Shown one piece after another: positions 1 through 9,400 of a stretch of 21,905 nucleotides of DNA. This stretch comes from Stramenopiles sp. TOSAG23-2 (lineage: Eukaryota > Sar), in contig LT649524.1 of assembly GCA_900128395.1 (NCBI GenBank), positions 1-21,905 of the forward strand, given 5' to 3'. A program made the position numbers and the translations under genes. Each line of letters starts with the position of its first letter. Within the stretch, counting starts at the first letter, position 1. The notes under the pieces were generated by a model. The model was not told the DNA's origin. It saw only the letters and a list, made by a program, of their open reading frames with translations, and did not search any database.

Positions 1-2
1 AG

Positions 3-302
3 AAAGATCGTGAAAATATATTTAATGATCATATTGAGAAATTAATAAAGGATCGCGATGAACAGAAAGATAGTAGAAATAATAGTAATACAACTAATAC
101 GAACAACAGGTTTTCAAATCCAGTAGTAAGTGGGGATAAAAATGATGATCAAGGCGGTACAAAAGTCAATGAAGAAGTATTAGGAATGATGGAAGAGACA
201 GATGATGAAGGACATTTATTATCAATGGGCTCAGGCGATGAAATAGATAATGGTTTGAGTGATAGTGAAAGAAGTGGAATTGATAGTGATGCACCACATT
301 GA
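3..302 (+). CDS. 3' end of an unidentified acidic protein (5' partial)
   Basis: From base 3 the frame is open for 99 codons to a TGA at 300-302, and the gene must begin before the window. The visible C-terminus starts charged (KDRENIFNDHIEKLIKDRDE), passes through an Asn/Thr/Ser stretch, and ends in an Asp/Glu/Ser/Gly-rich tail finishing SGIDSDAPH. Such tails are usually disordered and could be casein-kinase-2 sites, but no domain can be recognised. The long open frame, plausible amino-acid mix and the change to extremely AT-rich DNA just after the stop support real coding sequence. It is also possible that this is only the last exon of a longer gene. No function can be assigned. Confidence 0.6.
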   Translation, partial: KDRENIFNDHIEKLIKDRDEQKDSRNNSNTTNTNNRFSNPVVSGDKNDDQGGTKVNEEVLGMMEETDDEGHLLSMGSGDEIDNGLSDSERSGIDSDAPH

Positions 303-627
303 GAAAAGAAAAAAAGATTTGTGTCAGCGCAGACAAACACTGGTGGTGATTGATCTTATCATTAAATACACAATATATAATACACAATATATTCAAATTT
401 ATTTTTTTATTTTATTATTGTTGTATGAATATATATATTTTTTAGAAAAATATTCACATACAAACTGTTGTGTATTTTTTAGTCTTTTTTTTAAAATATA
501 ATACCACTCTCTCAACTTTTTTTTGTGTTTTTAATTTTTATTTTTCATTATTATTTAATTTTTATTTTTCATTTTTATATATAATATTTTTTTATTATAA
601 AAATATTTTGTTTATTTGTACATTATT
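303..627. other. AT-rich intergenic region between convergent genes
   Basis: This gap separates the partial + strand gene from the 3' end of the - strand repeat gene. It is almost entirely T-rich and A-rich DNA with long T runs (for example around 403-417, 486-493 and 530-600). Frames that stay open across it translate to Phe/Tyr/Ile-rich strings with no ATG context of interest. I see no gene. It presumably holds both 3' UTRs. Confidence 0.6.
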
Positions 628-1603
628 TTACATTATGTATACTTTATATATATGTATATATATATGGAGAGAGAGAGAGAGAGAGAGAGAAGGAAAGAAT
701 GGCTTTGATCGAAGAGACCGAATCATACGTGGTAAAGAGAATGGACGGTTACCGTATAAGTTCCAGTTCCAACCTCCAAACCAGCCAGTATTTTCTGAAA
801 CAACTACTGCTTTTTTAGCTACTGCTTTCTTTTTGGCAACTTTCTCTTCTTCTGCAGTTTCTTTTTCTTCAACTTTATCTTCTGCTTTTTTCTTGGCGAC
901 TTTATCTTCAATGACTCTTTCTTCTTCTTCAACTTCATCTTCTGCTTCTTTTTCTTGATCATCTTCTGCAGAATGGCAAACTAGCTTCTCTGGCTTAGTA
1001 TGCACCATTTCTCTTACCTGCCTTACCATATAAGTTCCAGTTCCAACCTCCAAACCAGCCAGTATTTTTTGAAACAACTACTGCTTTTTCAGCTACTGCT
1101 TTCTTTTTGGCAACTTTATCTTCTTCTACAGTTTCTGTTTCTTCAACTTCATCTTCTGCTTTTTTCTTGGCGACTTTATCTTCTTTGACACTTTCTTCTT
1201 CTTCAACTTCATCTTCTGCTTCTTTTTCTTGATCATCTTCTGCAGTTTCTTCTTTTTTAACAACTCCAGCTTCTGCTTTCTCTTTTGCTTCCTTACCATC
1301 ATCAAGCTCATTTATCAATAACTTGACCATGCCAGATGTTGCAGTATTGCATTTTAAGAGATGATCGATTTTTTTGTCATGCTCTTGCAAGACATCTACT
1401 ACCACATCAAATTTTTCGTCAAGTTTTTTGATATGTGTGGAATTTTCTTCACCAACTTTCAGTGCCTGTGTTATTTGAACATCATGTTCTGCTAACACAC
1501 TATCGACAACATTTTTTCTTTCTTCATTTTCTTTTTCTAACCTAGCTGCTACTTCTAAAAATGCTGCTTGTTGTTTTGCAGCTTCACTTGAAAAGGAAAA
1601 CAT
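628..1603 (-). CDS. Acidic/lysine-rich coiled-coil repeat protein (probably two exons: 1603-1027 and 965-628)
   Basis: The ATG at 1603-1601 opens MFSFSSEAAKQQAAFLEVAA. Residues 1-110 look like an amphipathic helix or coiled coil, followed by a Glu/Lys region with repeated EDKVAKKKA motifs and the aromatic motif NTGWFGGWNWNLYG. Read without splicing, the frame stops at 997-995 (202 aa). A good intron exists: donor G|GTAAGG (GT at 1026-1025), acceptor CTGCAG (AG at 967-966), 61 nt, phase 1. It keeps the frame exactly and appends a second copy of the acidic segment and of GWFGGWNWNLYG, giving about 304 aa. The last 40 or so residues run through (GA)n and (AT)n microsatellites (Leu-Ser and His-Ile-Tyr runs) and through the complemented block at 704-748, so the true C-terminus is doubtful. 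Function unknown; possibly a structural or membrane-interacting protein. Confidence 0.6.
667..690. repeat. (GA)12 microsatellite
   Basis: Twelve uninterrupted GA units lie next to an (AT)n tract (646-665). On the - strand this is a (TC)n run that either codes a Ser-Leu tail of the repeat gene or acts as 3' UTR or a polypyrimidine tract. Confidence 0.9.
697..1244. repeat. 274-bp head-to-tail tandem duplication (697-970 and 971-1244)
   Basis: The two copies align at a constant offset of 274 with no indels. From 751-971 against 1025-1245 I count 10 substitutions in 221 positions (about 95% identity), and both copies start GAATGGC (697 and 971). Within this alignment 704-748 differs from 978-1022 at all 45 positions, each being the Watson-Crick complement; both edges return to identity (GGC before, TTACC after). 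The duplication covers the acidic/GWFGGW C-terminal segment of the - strand gene. Confidence 0.9.
966..1026 (-). other. Predicted 61-nt intron
   Basis: On the - strand the segment starts GTAAGGCAGG and ends CCATTCTGCAG. It contains TACTAAG, close to a branch-site consensus. Removal joins a phase-1 exon end (TAT G) to AA GAT GAT, restoring the frame of the second repeat copy. The acceptor hexamer CTGCAG is also present at 1241-1246, where in the first copy it is ordinary coding sequence (Thr-Ala-Glu), so the intron appears to have been formed by the tandem duplication. Confidence 0.55.
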
Positions 1604-2349
1604 CTTTATATATGAAGTTTGTCTATACTCTTGTTTTTGTTTTGTTTGGATTTGGTATTGTGTTAAAAAGTTTTACACACTATATGGTTTGTGGAAATAA
1701 TTGTCTAATATTCTTCTCTGTGTATATATATGTTGTGATTATTAGTAATATAGATAATAATGAAATAATATGTTCGTCGCCCACGCCCTTTTCCCTGGCT
1801 TTCCAATTCAATGTTAGTGCTATGTACATGTTAAATAAGCTAGTGCTATGTTCATCTTAAAATAAATGACAACCATGGTCTAACGTTCATTAAGGCAAGA
1901 TGTTCACTTTGCAAATTAGTGTCAAAAGTAGATTTAATCTTATTCTATGTTAAATTTATGTAAAAAGCTATACTTGATAGGTTTTAAATTTAACATTTCA
2001 AAAATATTTAAGTATAAATAAACATGCATTGGTTTTCTATATTATCTATCATGCATATTTATAACCATTTATAATGTAGACTATTATATTTTTAGGAAAA
2101 CAACTAACATATAAATAGCACTATAAAAACATATTGTTATCCTTAATTTAGGACAAAAGATACATATTCAAGAGTCGTCGTCGAAAATACAGTACAGGGA
2201 GGCTCATTCACAATACATGTATAATAATAAATAAATATATAAGCTCTATAATACTCACACAAACACAAAATACTCAGTATAACATCTTGATATATACTTC
2301 TTTTTAATTAGAAATTATCAAAGTTCTACAATAACAAATTACCAAGATA
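1604..2349. other. Intergenic region between divergent genes
   Basis: This gap of about 745 bp separates the start of the - strand repeat gene from the start of the + strand 312-aa gene, so it should hold both promoters. It is AT-rich with several TATA-like runs (for example 2230-2245) and a slightly less AT-rich patch around 2171-2215 containing GTCGTCGTCG. A frame open at 1561-1860 overlaps the upstream gene's coding start and gives a low-complexity hydrophobic translation; I do not consider it a gene. No specific binding site can be assigned. Confidence 0.5.
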
Positions 2350-3288
2350 ATGTCCACAATTATGGAAACACCAGTAAAAAATCCCACAGGTGCAGCAGCA
2401 ACTTTATCTGTAGTAAGACATACAGCTAATCATTTACTACAAAGAAATGAAGTGCTACGTTTAGAGCATGAACTAAAAGAGAAGGAAGATGTTATTAAAA
2501 AATTAAAGGATGCACTTGATAAACAAGAGAAAAATTATCAAATAATACAAACAAGTGCCAAAAGCACCATATCTAATTTGATTGGTCATATTAAAATGCT
2601 TGAGAATCTTTTGCAGAAAGCAAAAAGCACAAAATGTCGACCAAAAAAAAAAAATGAAGAGACTGTTATAAAGAAGATGATGAATAATATTAGCAAAGAG
2701 CTAATGAAACATCTTCTTTATAACAGGAATGAAAATAATGGTAATACACCAGAAATGGAAGGATTAATGAAACAAATTATAACACAGGAAAGAATTAAAA
2801 ATGGAAAATGCACTTTTCAAACCTGGCATAACATTGGATATGGAATCCAATGCCTTCCCTTGAAACAGCAACAATTATTAGCATTTAATGTCGTAAAAAT
2901 GTTAAAACCTGAAAAGTTTAAACTGTTGGATCCAACATGTAAGCAAAGGAACGGTAGAAAGGCATATCATGATCTATACATAAAATTTTTTGAATCAATT
3001 CCCTGTGATTGGGTAGAGAAAAAGGCATTCTTAAAGATGAATGGAGTTTGGAGACATTTTCGTGGTGTTTTAAAAAGACCCGAAAGCACAGCTGATAAAA
3101 AGAAATATGGAACAAGATTAGAAAAGTATTTAAAAGCATGGCAAGTATACTTTGATCTAATTCGACTCATCATACGTAACTTTGTACCATCATCATCATC
3201 AGATGCAGGCAGAAAAAGCCTTTATACAATTATCCAATATACAGGATTGTGTGATATTAATGAAAAGATTGAAAAATTTATCTTGTAA
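2350..3288 (+). CDS. Unrecognised 312-aa coiled-coil protein
   Basis: The ATG at 2350 follows a stretch with in-frame stops and the frame ends at TAA 3286-3288. Residues 1-30 are a short flexible leader. Residues about 32-90 form a convincing coiled coil (EVLRLEHELKEKEDVIKKLK), followed by a Lys-rich patch (KCRPKKKNEE, about 96-105) that could be a nuclear localisation signal. Residues about 145-312 look globular, mainly alpha-helical and rich in aromatic and basic residues (TFQTWHNIGYGIQCLPLKQQ; DWVEKKAFLKMNGVWRHFRG). Coiled coil plus basic helical domain suggests a nucleic-acid-binding or nuclear protein, but I recognise no named family. No transmembrane segment or signal peptide is seen. 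It converges on the giant gene, with 185 bp between the stops. Confidence 0.8.
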   Translation: MSTIMETPVKNPTGAAATLSVVRHTANHLLQRNEVLRLEHELKEKEDVIKKLKDALDKQEKNYQIIQTSAKSTISNLIGHIKMLENLLQKAKSTKCRPKKKNEETVIKKMMNNISKELMKHLLYNRNENNGNTPEMEGLMKQIITQERIKNGKCTFQTWHNIGYGIQCLPLKQQQLLAFNVVKMLKPEKFKLLDPTCKQRNGRKAYHDLYIKFFESIPCDWVEKKAFLKMNGVWRHFRGVLKRPESTADKKKYGTRLEKYLKAWQVYFDLIRLIIRNFVPSSSSDAGRKSLYTIIQYTGLCDINEKIEKFIL

Positions 3289-3473
3289 ATCCTTTTTCAC
3301 AAGTAAAACCCCTTTGTTTCACAGACCTAAAATATAAAAAAAACAAAAACATGAAAAAAATGATAAAACAAAAGAAAACAATGAAAAAAAATTGATAAAA
3401 CAAAAAAAACAAAAGAAGGTTATCTAGATGTGTGAGACATAAAATATTTTAAAAAAAAAAATATTTCGCTCTC
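3289..3473. other. A-rich gap between convergent stops
   Basis: This short gap lies between the TAA of the + strand 312-aa gene and the TGA of the giant - strand gene. The + strand is very A-rich, including a degenerate tandem repeat at 3351-3411. It should contain both 3' UTRs and polyadenylation signals. No gene is seen. Confidence 0.6.
3351..3411. repeat. Degenerate ~30-bp A-rich tandem repeat (2 units)
   Basis: Two adjacent units follow the pattern ATGAAAAAAA, TGATAAAACAAAA, then AAACA (3351-3380 and 3381-3411), differing by small A-run length changes. It probably arose by slippage in a low-complexity 3' UTR. Confidence 0.6.
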
Positions 3474-6400
3474 TCAAACAAACGCCTTATTCGTCACCAC
3501 ATCACTTTCACTTCTTTTCTTTGCCACGCTCCCTCCCATTAAATTTTTCGCACTTTTAATTTTTAAAAATGCATGGGACCATCCTTTGTTTTTACCCAAA
3601 CGCATGTATTGACGAAATGTAGATTTACTTTCTATCCTTTTATTGTCAAAATGCACTGCCAAATGTGTGATTTCACGTTTCAATTCTTTCGTTTCTTCTT
3701 TGCCATTGCTGTCATCATCATCTACTAAAATTTGGAATGTCCAATTACTGCTTTCACCAACGGATGGTTTTAATCGTAAACAAAATATTGAATTCTTATT
3801 TTCAAATGTTTCCGCAACAAAATTATCATCCAATCTAATCAATTTAATAACTTTCTTCCGTTTGTTATCATCTATTACTTTTGCTAATACTAAAATATCT
3901 TTAAAGACATATAAACAATATGCACCGTCTTTCTCTACTCCTTCAATGTCCTCCATTATTTTCACACGAGCGACAGTTTGATATACATGATTGGATAATA
4001 TATCAGCATCAAATCCAAATTCATATTGTACTAATGATTTATCTTTCAATATTTCGCACATATCTTTCCATCTATCAACTTGCGTGGATAAAACTTTAAT
4101 TTGCTCGTATGCTTCTAACCAATTATCATAGTCATCATGGAATTTTGGCGTAAAATCAAAGATCACTTCAATTTTTGCAGCAAAATTTACAACATGTGAT
4201 ATTGGCAAATACAAGTATGAAAATAAATTCATTTTTGATTTTGTATTTGCATCCGCTTCATAAAATACGCGATATGCAATTTGTTTCTCTTCCCCTTTGC
4301 ATAAAGTGGACATTCTATCTAATAAATTTTTGAATTTCATCGTATACGTGACATGGTGTCTAAATGCAGGTATTAAATCTAAAATTAATTCCCCTACAAC
4401 TTTTGAAGCTAATTCTGCATTGTCAGATATACCTGCATCGTCTAATGAATTGATGAATCCTTTATGTATCCGTATGACATGCCTGAAATTATTCAGCCAT
4501 AAATGCAAGCGATGAGACAATGATTTTGGATTTGATATATGCTCATCTTCAAGTTTTATATCACACAATGGTTTAAAGTATATTTCCCAAGCAGTTTCAA
4601 TATCATTTAAAAATGCTTGTTCGAATTTTACCACTTCGTTTACCAATAACGAGCGTTTTTGCATAGAGATCGGAGTCATCTCTCCAAGAATGTTTTGATC
4701 TGTTCCACCATGAATAGTTGTAGTGGTTGCTGGTGCATCTGATCCAACTTTTATCGTCAATCCTCGCTTTCTAAATGTATGCGGTTCCTCTCCTTCCTTC
4801 TTATTTTCAACTCCAACTTTCCCAGATTCTTCGCCTTCTTCTTTGCCTTCTTCAACCTCTGCAATAACATCTTCCTTTGATATACCTTTGCTCTCCTCTT
4901 TTTCAATTTGTTTTCGTTCTTGTCTTAATCGTTTTTCTTCCTCTTCCTCTTCTATTTTCTTTTGTATCGTGATGAAATCTTCTTCAACTCGACCCATCGT
5001 CGATAAAATTGATTTTAAATTGGAAACATCCCCTTGTACTTTTTTAATATCATTTTGTACATTCACACTAACTTCTTTCAACGACGTGATTGTCCCATCG
5101 ATACTTTCATCTTTGATATTGTTGTTTCGTAATGCGTGATTGAGATCCTCAATTCTTTCATTCATACTTTTCGCAAATAGCTCAAGCTCATGCTCAATCA
5201 TTCTAACACTATACTCACTCGCTTCAATTCTTTCTTCTTTATCTAATTTGATTTTCGACTCTTTTAAAAGAGCAATTATATGTGCTGTTTTATCAGCTTT
5301 GCTTTGTTGTACGTTTAAATTTGGATTTCGTTTATCACGTTGTTGTTTCATCCAAGCAGAAACCCACAGCGTTGCAGTGTGTTCATCAATATATCTTTTC
5401 GCAGTGAAATACCTTTGTACATGTTCGCGAAATTTCATGCCGACTTTTCGCCTCAGTTTTCTGACTTTTTCCATACGATTGATCCAATCCGATTCTTGTT
5501 TTCCAGCGAAATCGGCAAATGTTTTAGATGGAACACCCGATGCTTCCTCCTCGACTAATTTTCCAATTGGGCCCAACATTGCCATTACTTCTAATTGTGC
5601 AATGGCTATTTTATCTGGGCGCCGCGGTGGAACAATAGCACCGAAGACACCACCAGGTCCAGTAACAACTTCTTTCGAACCACCAACGTCAGTACATACT
5701 ACTGGAAGACCTGCAAGGCCAGCTTCACCAAGTGCTAATGGCAAACCTTCCGATAATGACGAATTTAAAAAGATCCATCCTTCCGTCAAAACTAGTTTTG
5801 CATTGCCAAAACCACATAAAAAAACGTTGGAACCTAAATTATTTGATGAGATTAAATCTCTACATTCCGACGTATATGCAACGTCCTTATCCAACGACCC
5901 ATAAATTTTTAATCTATATTTCGTAATTTTATACACATTAACAATAATAGCAGCAGCTTGAATTGCATCTTTAACTCCTTTTAATTCATATACGTGTGAC
6001 AACATGACGACTGTTGGTAGTTGTGCTTCATTATCGCGCAAGACAACAAAGCGATTTGTTTCCATCCCATTGATTACTGGAAATATCTTTCGTCTCATCA
6101 TGACCTCTAAACCATTATTGCCACGCAAAGAGCCCATCCACGCTTCCCAAGACACATTTGTCTCGCAACAAGGAACAATACAATCAGCACTATTGAATAC
6201 TACATGAACGCATAACCTATTCAAACCAATAAGTGCATTTCTAGCAAATAATGGGAATCCGCGAAATCCAGAGATTGCCCTTAGGCGCTCTCTCCATAAT
6301 ACACCGTGATCCCATACAGCAAGCGATGTACCTCGCTTTTCTTTCGCAACAACTGCTAATATCGTTTGTATGCCATGATGTGTTGCATGTGCAACAGGAA

Positions 6401-9400
6401 TATCATAATCTGGCAAAGGACACGATAAAATTTCCAGAAAATGTATGAACAACGATAAAGCCATATTAAAATCCTCAAGTTGAGGATCTTCGCATGTCAT
6501 CATCGGGTGTTGACCTTCTGCATTTGCAACCATCACGTCATGCAACACTTTCCACTGCTTCATCCACGCTTGCCTGACTAATTTATGTTCCCAAGATGTT
6601 TGCCAATCAAAATGTTGAAAATAGGTCCATAAGTTTACGAAATTTTGCGTGTACGAGGCAACTTCTACTTCTGTAAATACGCTTTTTGCGCAGCCAACAG
6701 CAAGTTTTTGTACCATTGGAACAAAATATGTTTTTATTACATCATCGGTTGTTTTATAAACTTCCATCTGCATCTTACAGACTGGTTGATCACCTCGAAC
6801 AGTTTCATACGGCGAACCAAAATCGTTTCCCCAAAGTGGTACAAAGTTAATTGTTTCCACATTTTCCTCCACTTGATATGATTTTTGTACAACTTTCATA
6901 TCATTACCAACTTCAGCAACCATATTCCATGCCACATTTTGAACGTGCATGACGACATCGCGTCTGCAAGATGCAACGCCACCGCCATCCATTGGCCAAG
7001 TGCCGCTATCTAATCCTAAAACTCGTAAATGGGTAAAACTTTTATCTTCATCTTCCCCGTCATCAGATGTCTTCTTCGTATTTTGTGCAATGTTAATGGA
7101 TTCCCCACCACGTCCCATAATTTCTAAATCACTCAATCTCATGGCTAATCTACTTCGAACTCCAGGGAGGGGCTTAATGTAAGTAGCACTTAAGATTCCA
7201 CCCATATCTTTTCTCAATGCATCGACAGCATCATCCGTTTTGCATGAATCTCGTAATTTCCAATAGTCCTTTAACGTGGGCTCATCGCGTAATAAGAATT
7301 CATCCAAAAGTTGGCAATGAATACCTGCTAATTTACCATGCTCGGTATTCCACATCTCCCACAACGACGTCCGTTTGACTCCCGTCCGTTTGTTACCAGT
7401 TTTAAAATGTATTTTTCTCGATTTCTTCAGGTAACATGTTTTCCAAGATCGATGCTGCTGTAAACGTTGCAAACTATACAACGCAATATCATCATTGTAT
7501 ACATTCGATGCTGATTCTTTTTGTGAGAAATTATCTTTCAATAAATTTTCATTTACACCAATTAATCCATATGGATCATCTTTCACAAATGATGGGATCT
7601 CGTGCTCAATTTCATACGTTATCTCTTTTGTTTTTCTTCGCCTGCGATATGCCGTTTGTCTCTCAGCGGCTGTATCAACTAATTTCAATTGACTCGTAGT
7701 ATGTCCCAATGTTTTCTTATGTTGTTTTTTCTCATCACGGGATAAATTACGAGTTAAAGTTTTTTTCTTCGCACTCATTCCCTCCGTTGCACTTCGTTGT
7801 CGCATACTTAGACCTCTATTATGAAAACTTACCTTACTAAATTTTCGCGAGCTTCTACTCAAATCTCCAGAAAGAGTTGTACTATTAACGTTTATGGCAT
7901 CCGTAAATTCTTCAGATAATTCATTCATGAAATTTTTTGATTTTCGCATCATGCTATTAAATCGGTTTTTCACGCTAGATCGTTTTGAACTCCGGTCCTT
8001 TTTCTCCGTCTCCTCTTCATCAGGAACTTCGATTCTTTCACGGGTTAATTTCACGGTTTTCGTACTCGGTTCTTTCGCATGACGGTATGTAAATTTAGTT
8101 AAAAAGATATCATTATCCCATCGAAACATAACACTTTGAACGCGGCTTGTTAAAAATCGTTCACCATCTTTAGTATGATGATGATTTACAACCAGGGTCC
8201 AATTATCCCGTTTACACTCGTATACTGATCTATATGCATAACTGCGAGCGGGGTGGTGACTCTCATCATGAAAATAACTCGCTTTGATCTCTACCATATC
8301 ATTCAATTCATCTTCAATTTCTTGATTACTTTTATCAGTCATCGTTATGACAGATCTTTTAGAGGTGACTGAAAATTTATGAGCTCCCAACCCCGCAATG
8401 CCACCGCGATTTTTACTCATTTCTTCATCTTTTTTACTAGCTCGCATTTTGCTCTTTCTCATTGCTAATGCTTCTTCAGGGCTTAATTTTATTTTCAACA
8501 TTTCCGATCTATGTTCTTTAAATGCAATTTTAATCCCTTCCTCAATTTTTGCTCTCCAATTCATTGATTCAACGGTAGACTTAATCATGAATTGCAATAT
8601 ATCACGTTTATCTCTAAGACTGTACAATGATGAAAATGGTATTCCATTATTCTTATGCCTTCCACTATGATCTTTCCAAACTAAACCTGTCAAGTCAAAT
8701 TTGCTTTCAAACGCTTTTGAATCATCTCGAAATGCAACATCAGAACGATAATAAAATAATGGACCATTTGGTGGCAAGACGAAGAAACGCTTTGACCATC
8801 TGCTGTATCCATAGCGTCTTATTGTGCGACACTCGAACCACCCCATAGTTAACAATTCTTCCTGTTTTGAATTGTCTCCAGCCTTTTTCTTACCATAATG
8901 TTTGCTATCATGGCCAACTTTAAACATTCCATGTCTCCTTTTGAATATATTTGCTTTTATAATTCTACCTTCCTTATCATAGAATTCCTTCTCGATCAGC
9001 AGACCCTGGTTATCAACAATTTCTACACCAGATGGACATATTTCATATTCATGCGAATATTCAAAAAATTTCTCTTGCTCTACCTTTCCTTTTTTATAGA
9101 TAATTTGTTTTTCTAGTCGTCCGAATGGCAACTTCGATCCCCCATCATTTCTTTCTGCATAAAACGTTTCTGACATTAATGCGGCCTTTGTTTTTTTAAC
9201 TATCTCCTCTCCTTTAGGTAAATATGCGCTACCAAATTTTTGATTGCCGGATATTATTTTATTACGCAATTGCTCGTATTGCCTAACAACCGTATTTCCT
9301 GTTCTAGTTTTATCAAAGTATCCAACACGACATAGTCGTACACTTTCATCCAATACGCAAAATAATTTATGACTTTCACCAAAAAATATCGTTCGATCCA

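Noticed and set aside
470-958. 162-codon + strand frame over the (GA)n and duplicated region
   Set aside because: Its translation is a Phe/Tyr-rich and then Ser/Thr-rich shadow of the - strand coiled-coil repeat gene, whose protein has far better coding character.
697-1244. Simple inversion as the explanation of the divergent 45-bp block
   Set aside because: An inversion would give the reverse complement. The 45 aligned positions are complementary in the same order, so an inversion does not fit.
1561-1860. 99-codon + strand frame
   Set aside because: It overlaps the start of the - strand repeat gene, has a low-complexity hydrophobic translation and no coding bias.
5140-5904. 254-codon open frame on the + strand opposite the giant gene
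   Set aside because: It lies entirely antisense to the conserved GT4 region and has a Ser/Phe/Ile-rich low-quality translation; a shadow of the real gene. Other + strand frames between 3600 and 15500 were rejected for the same reason.
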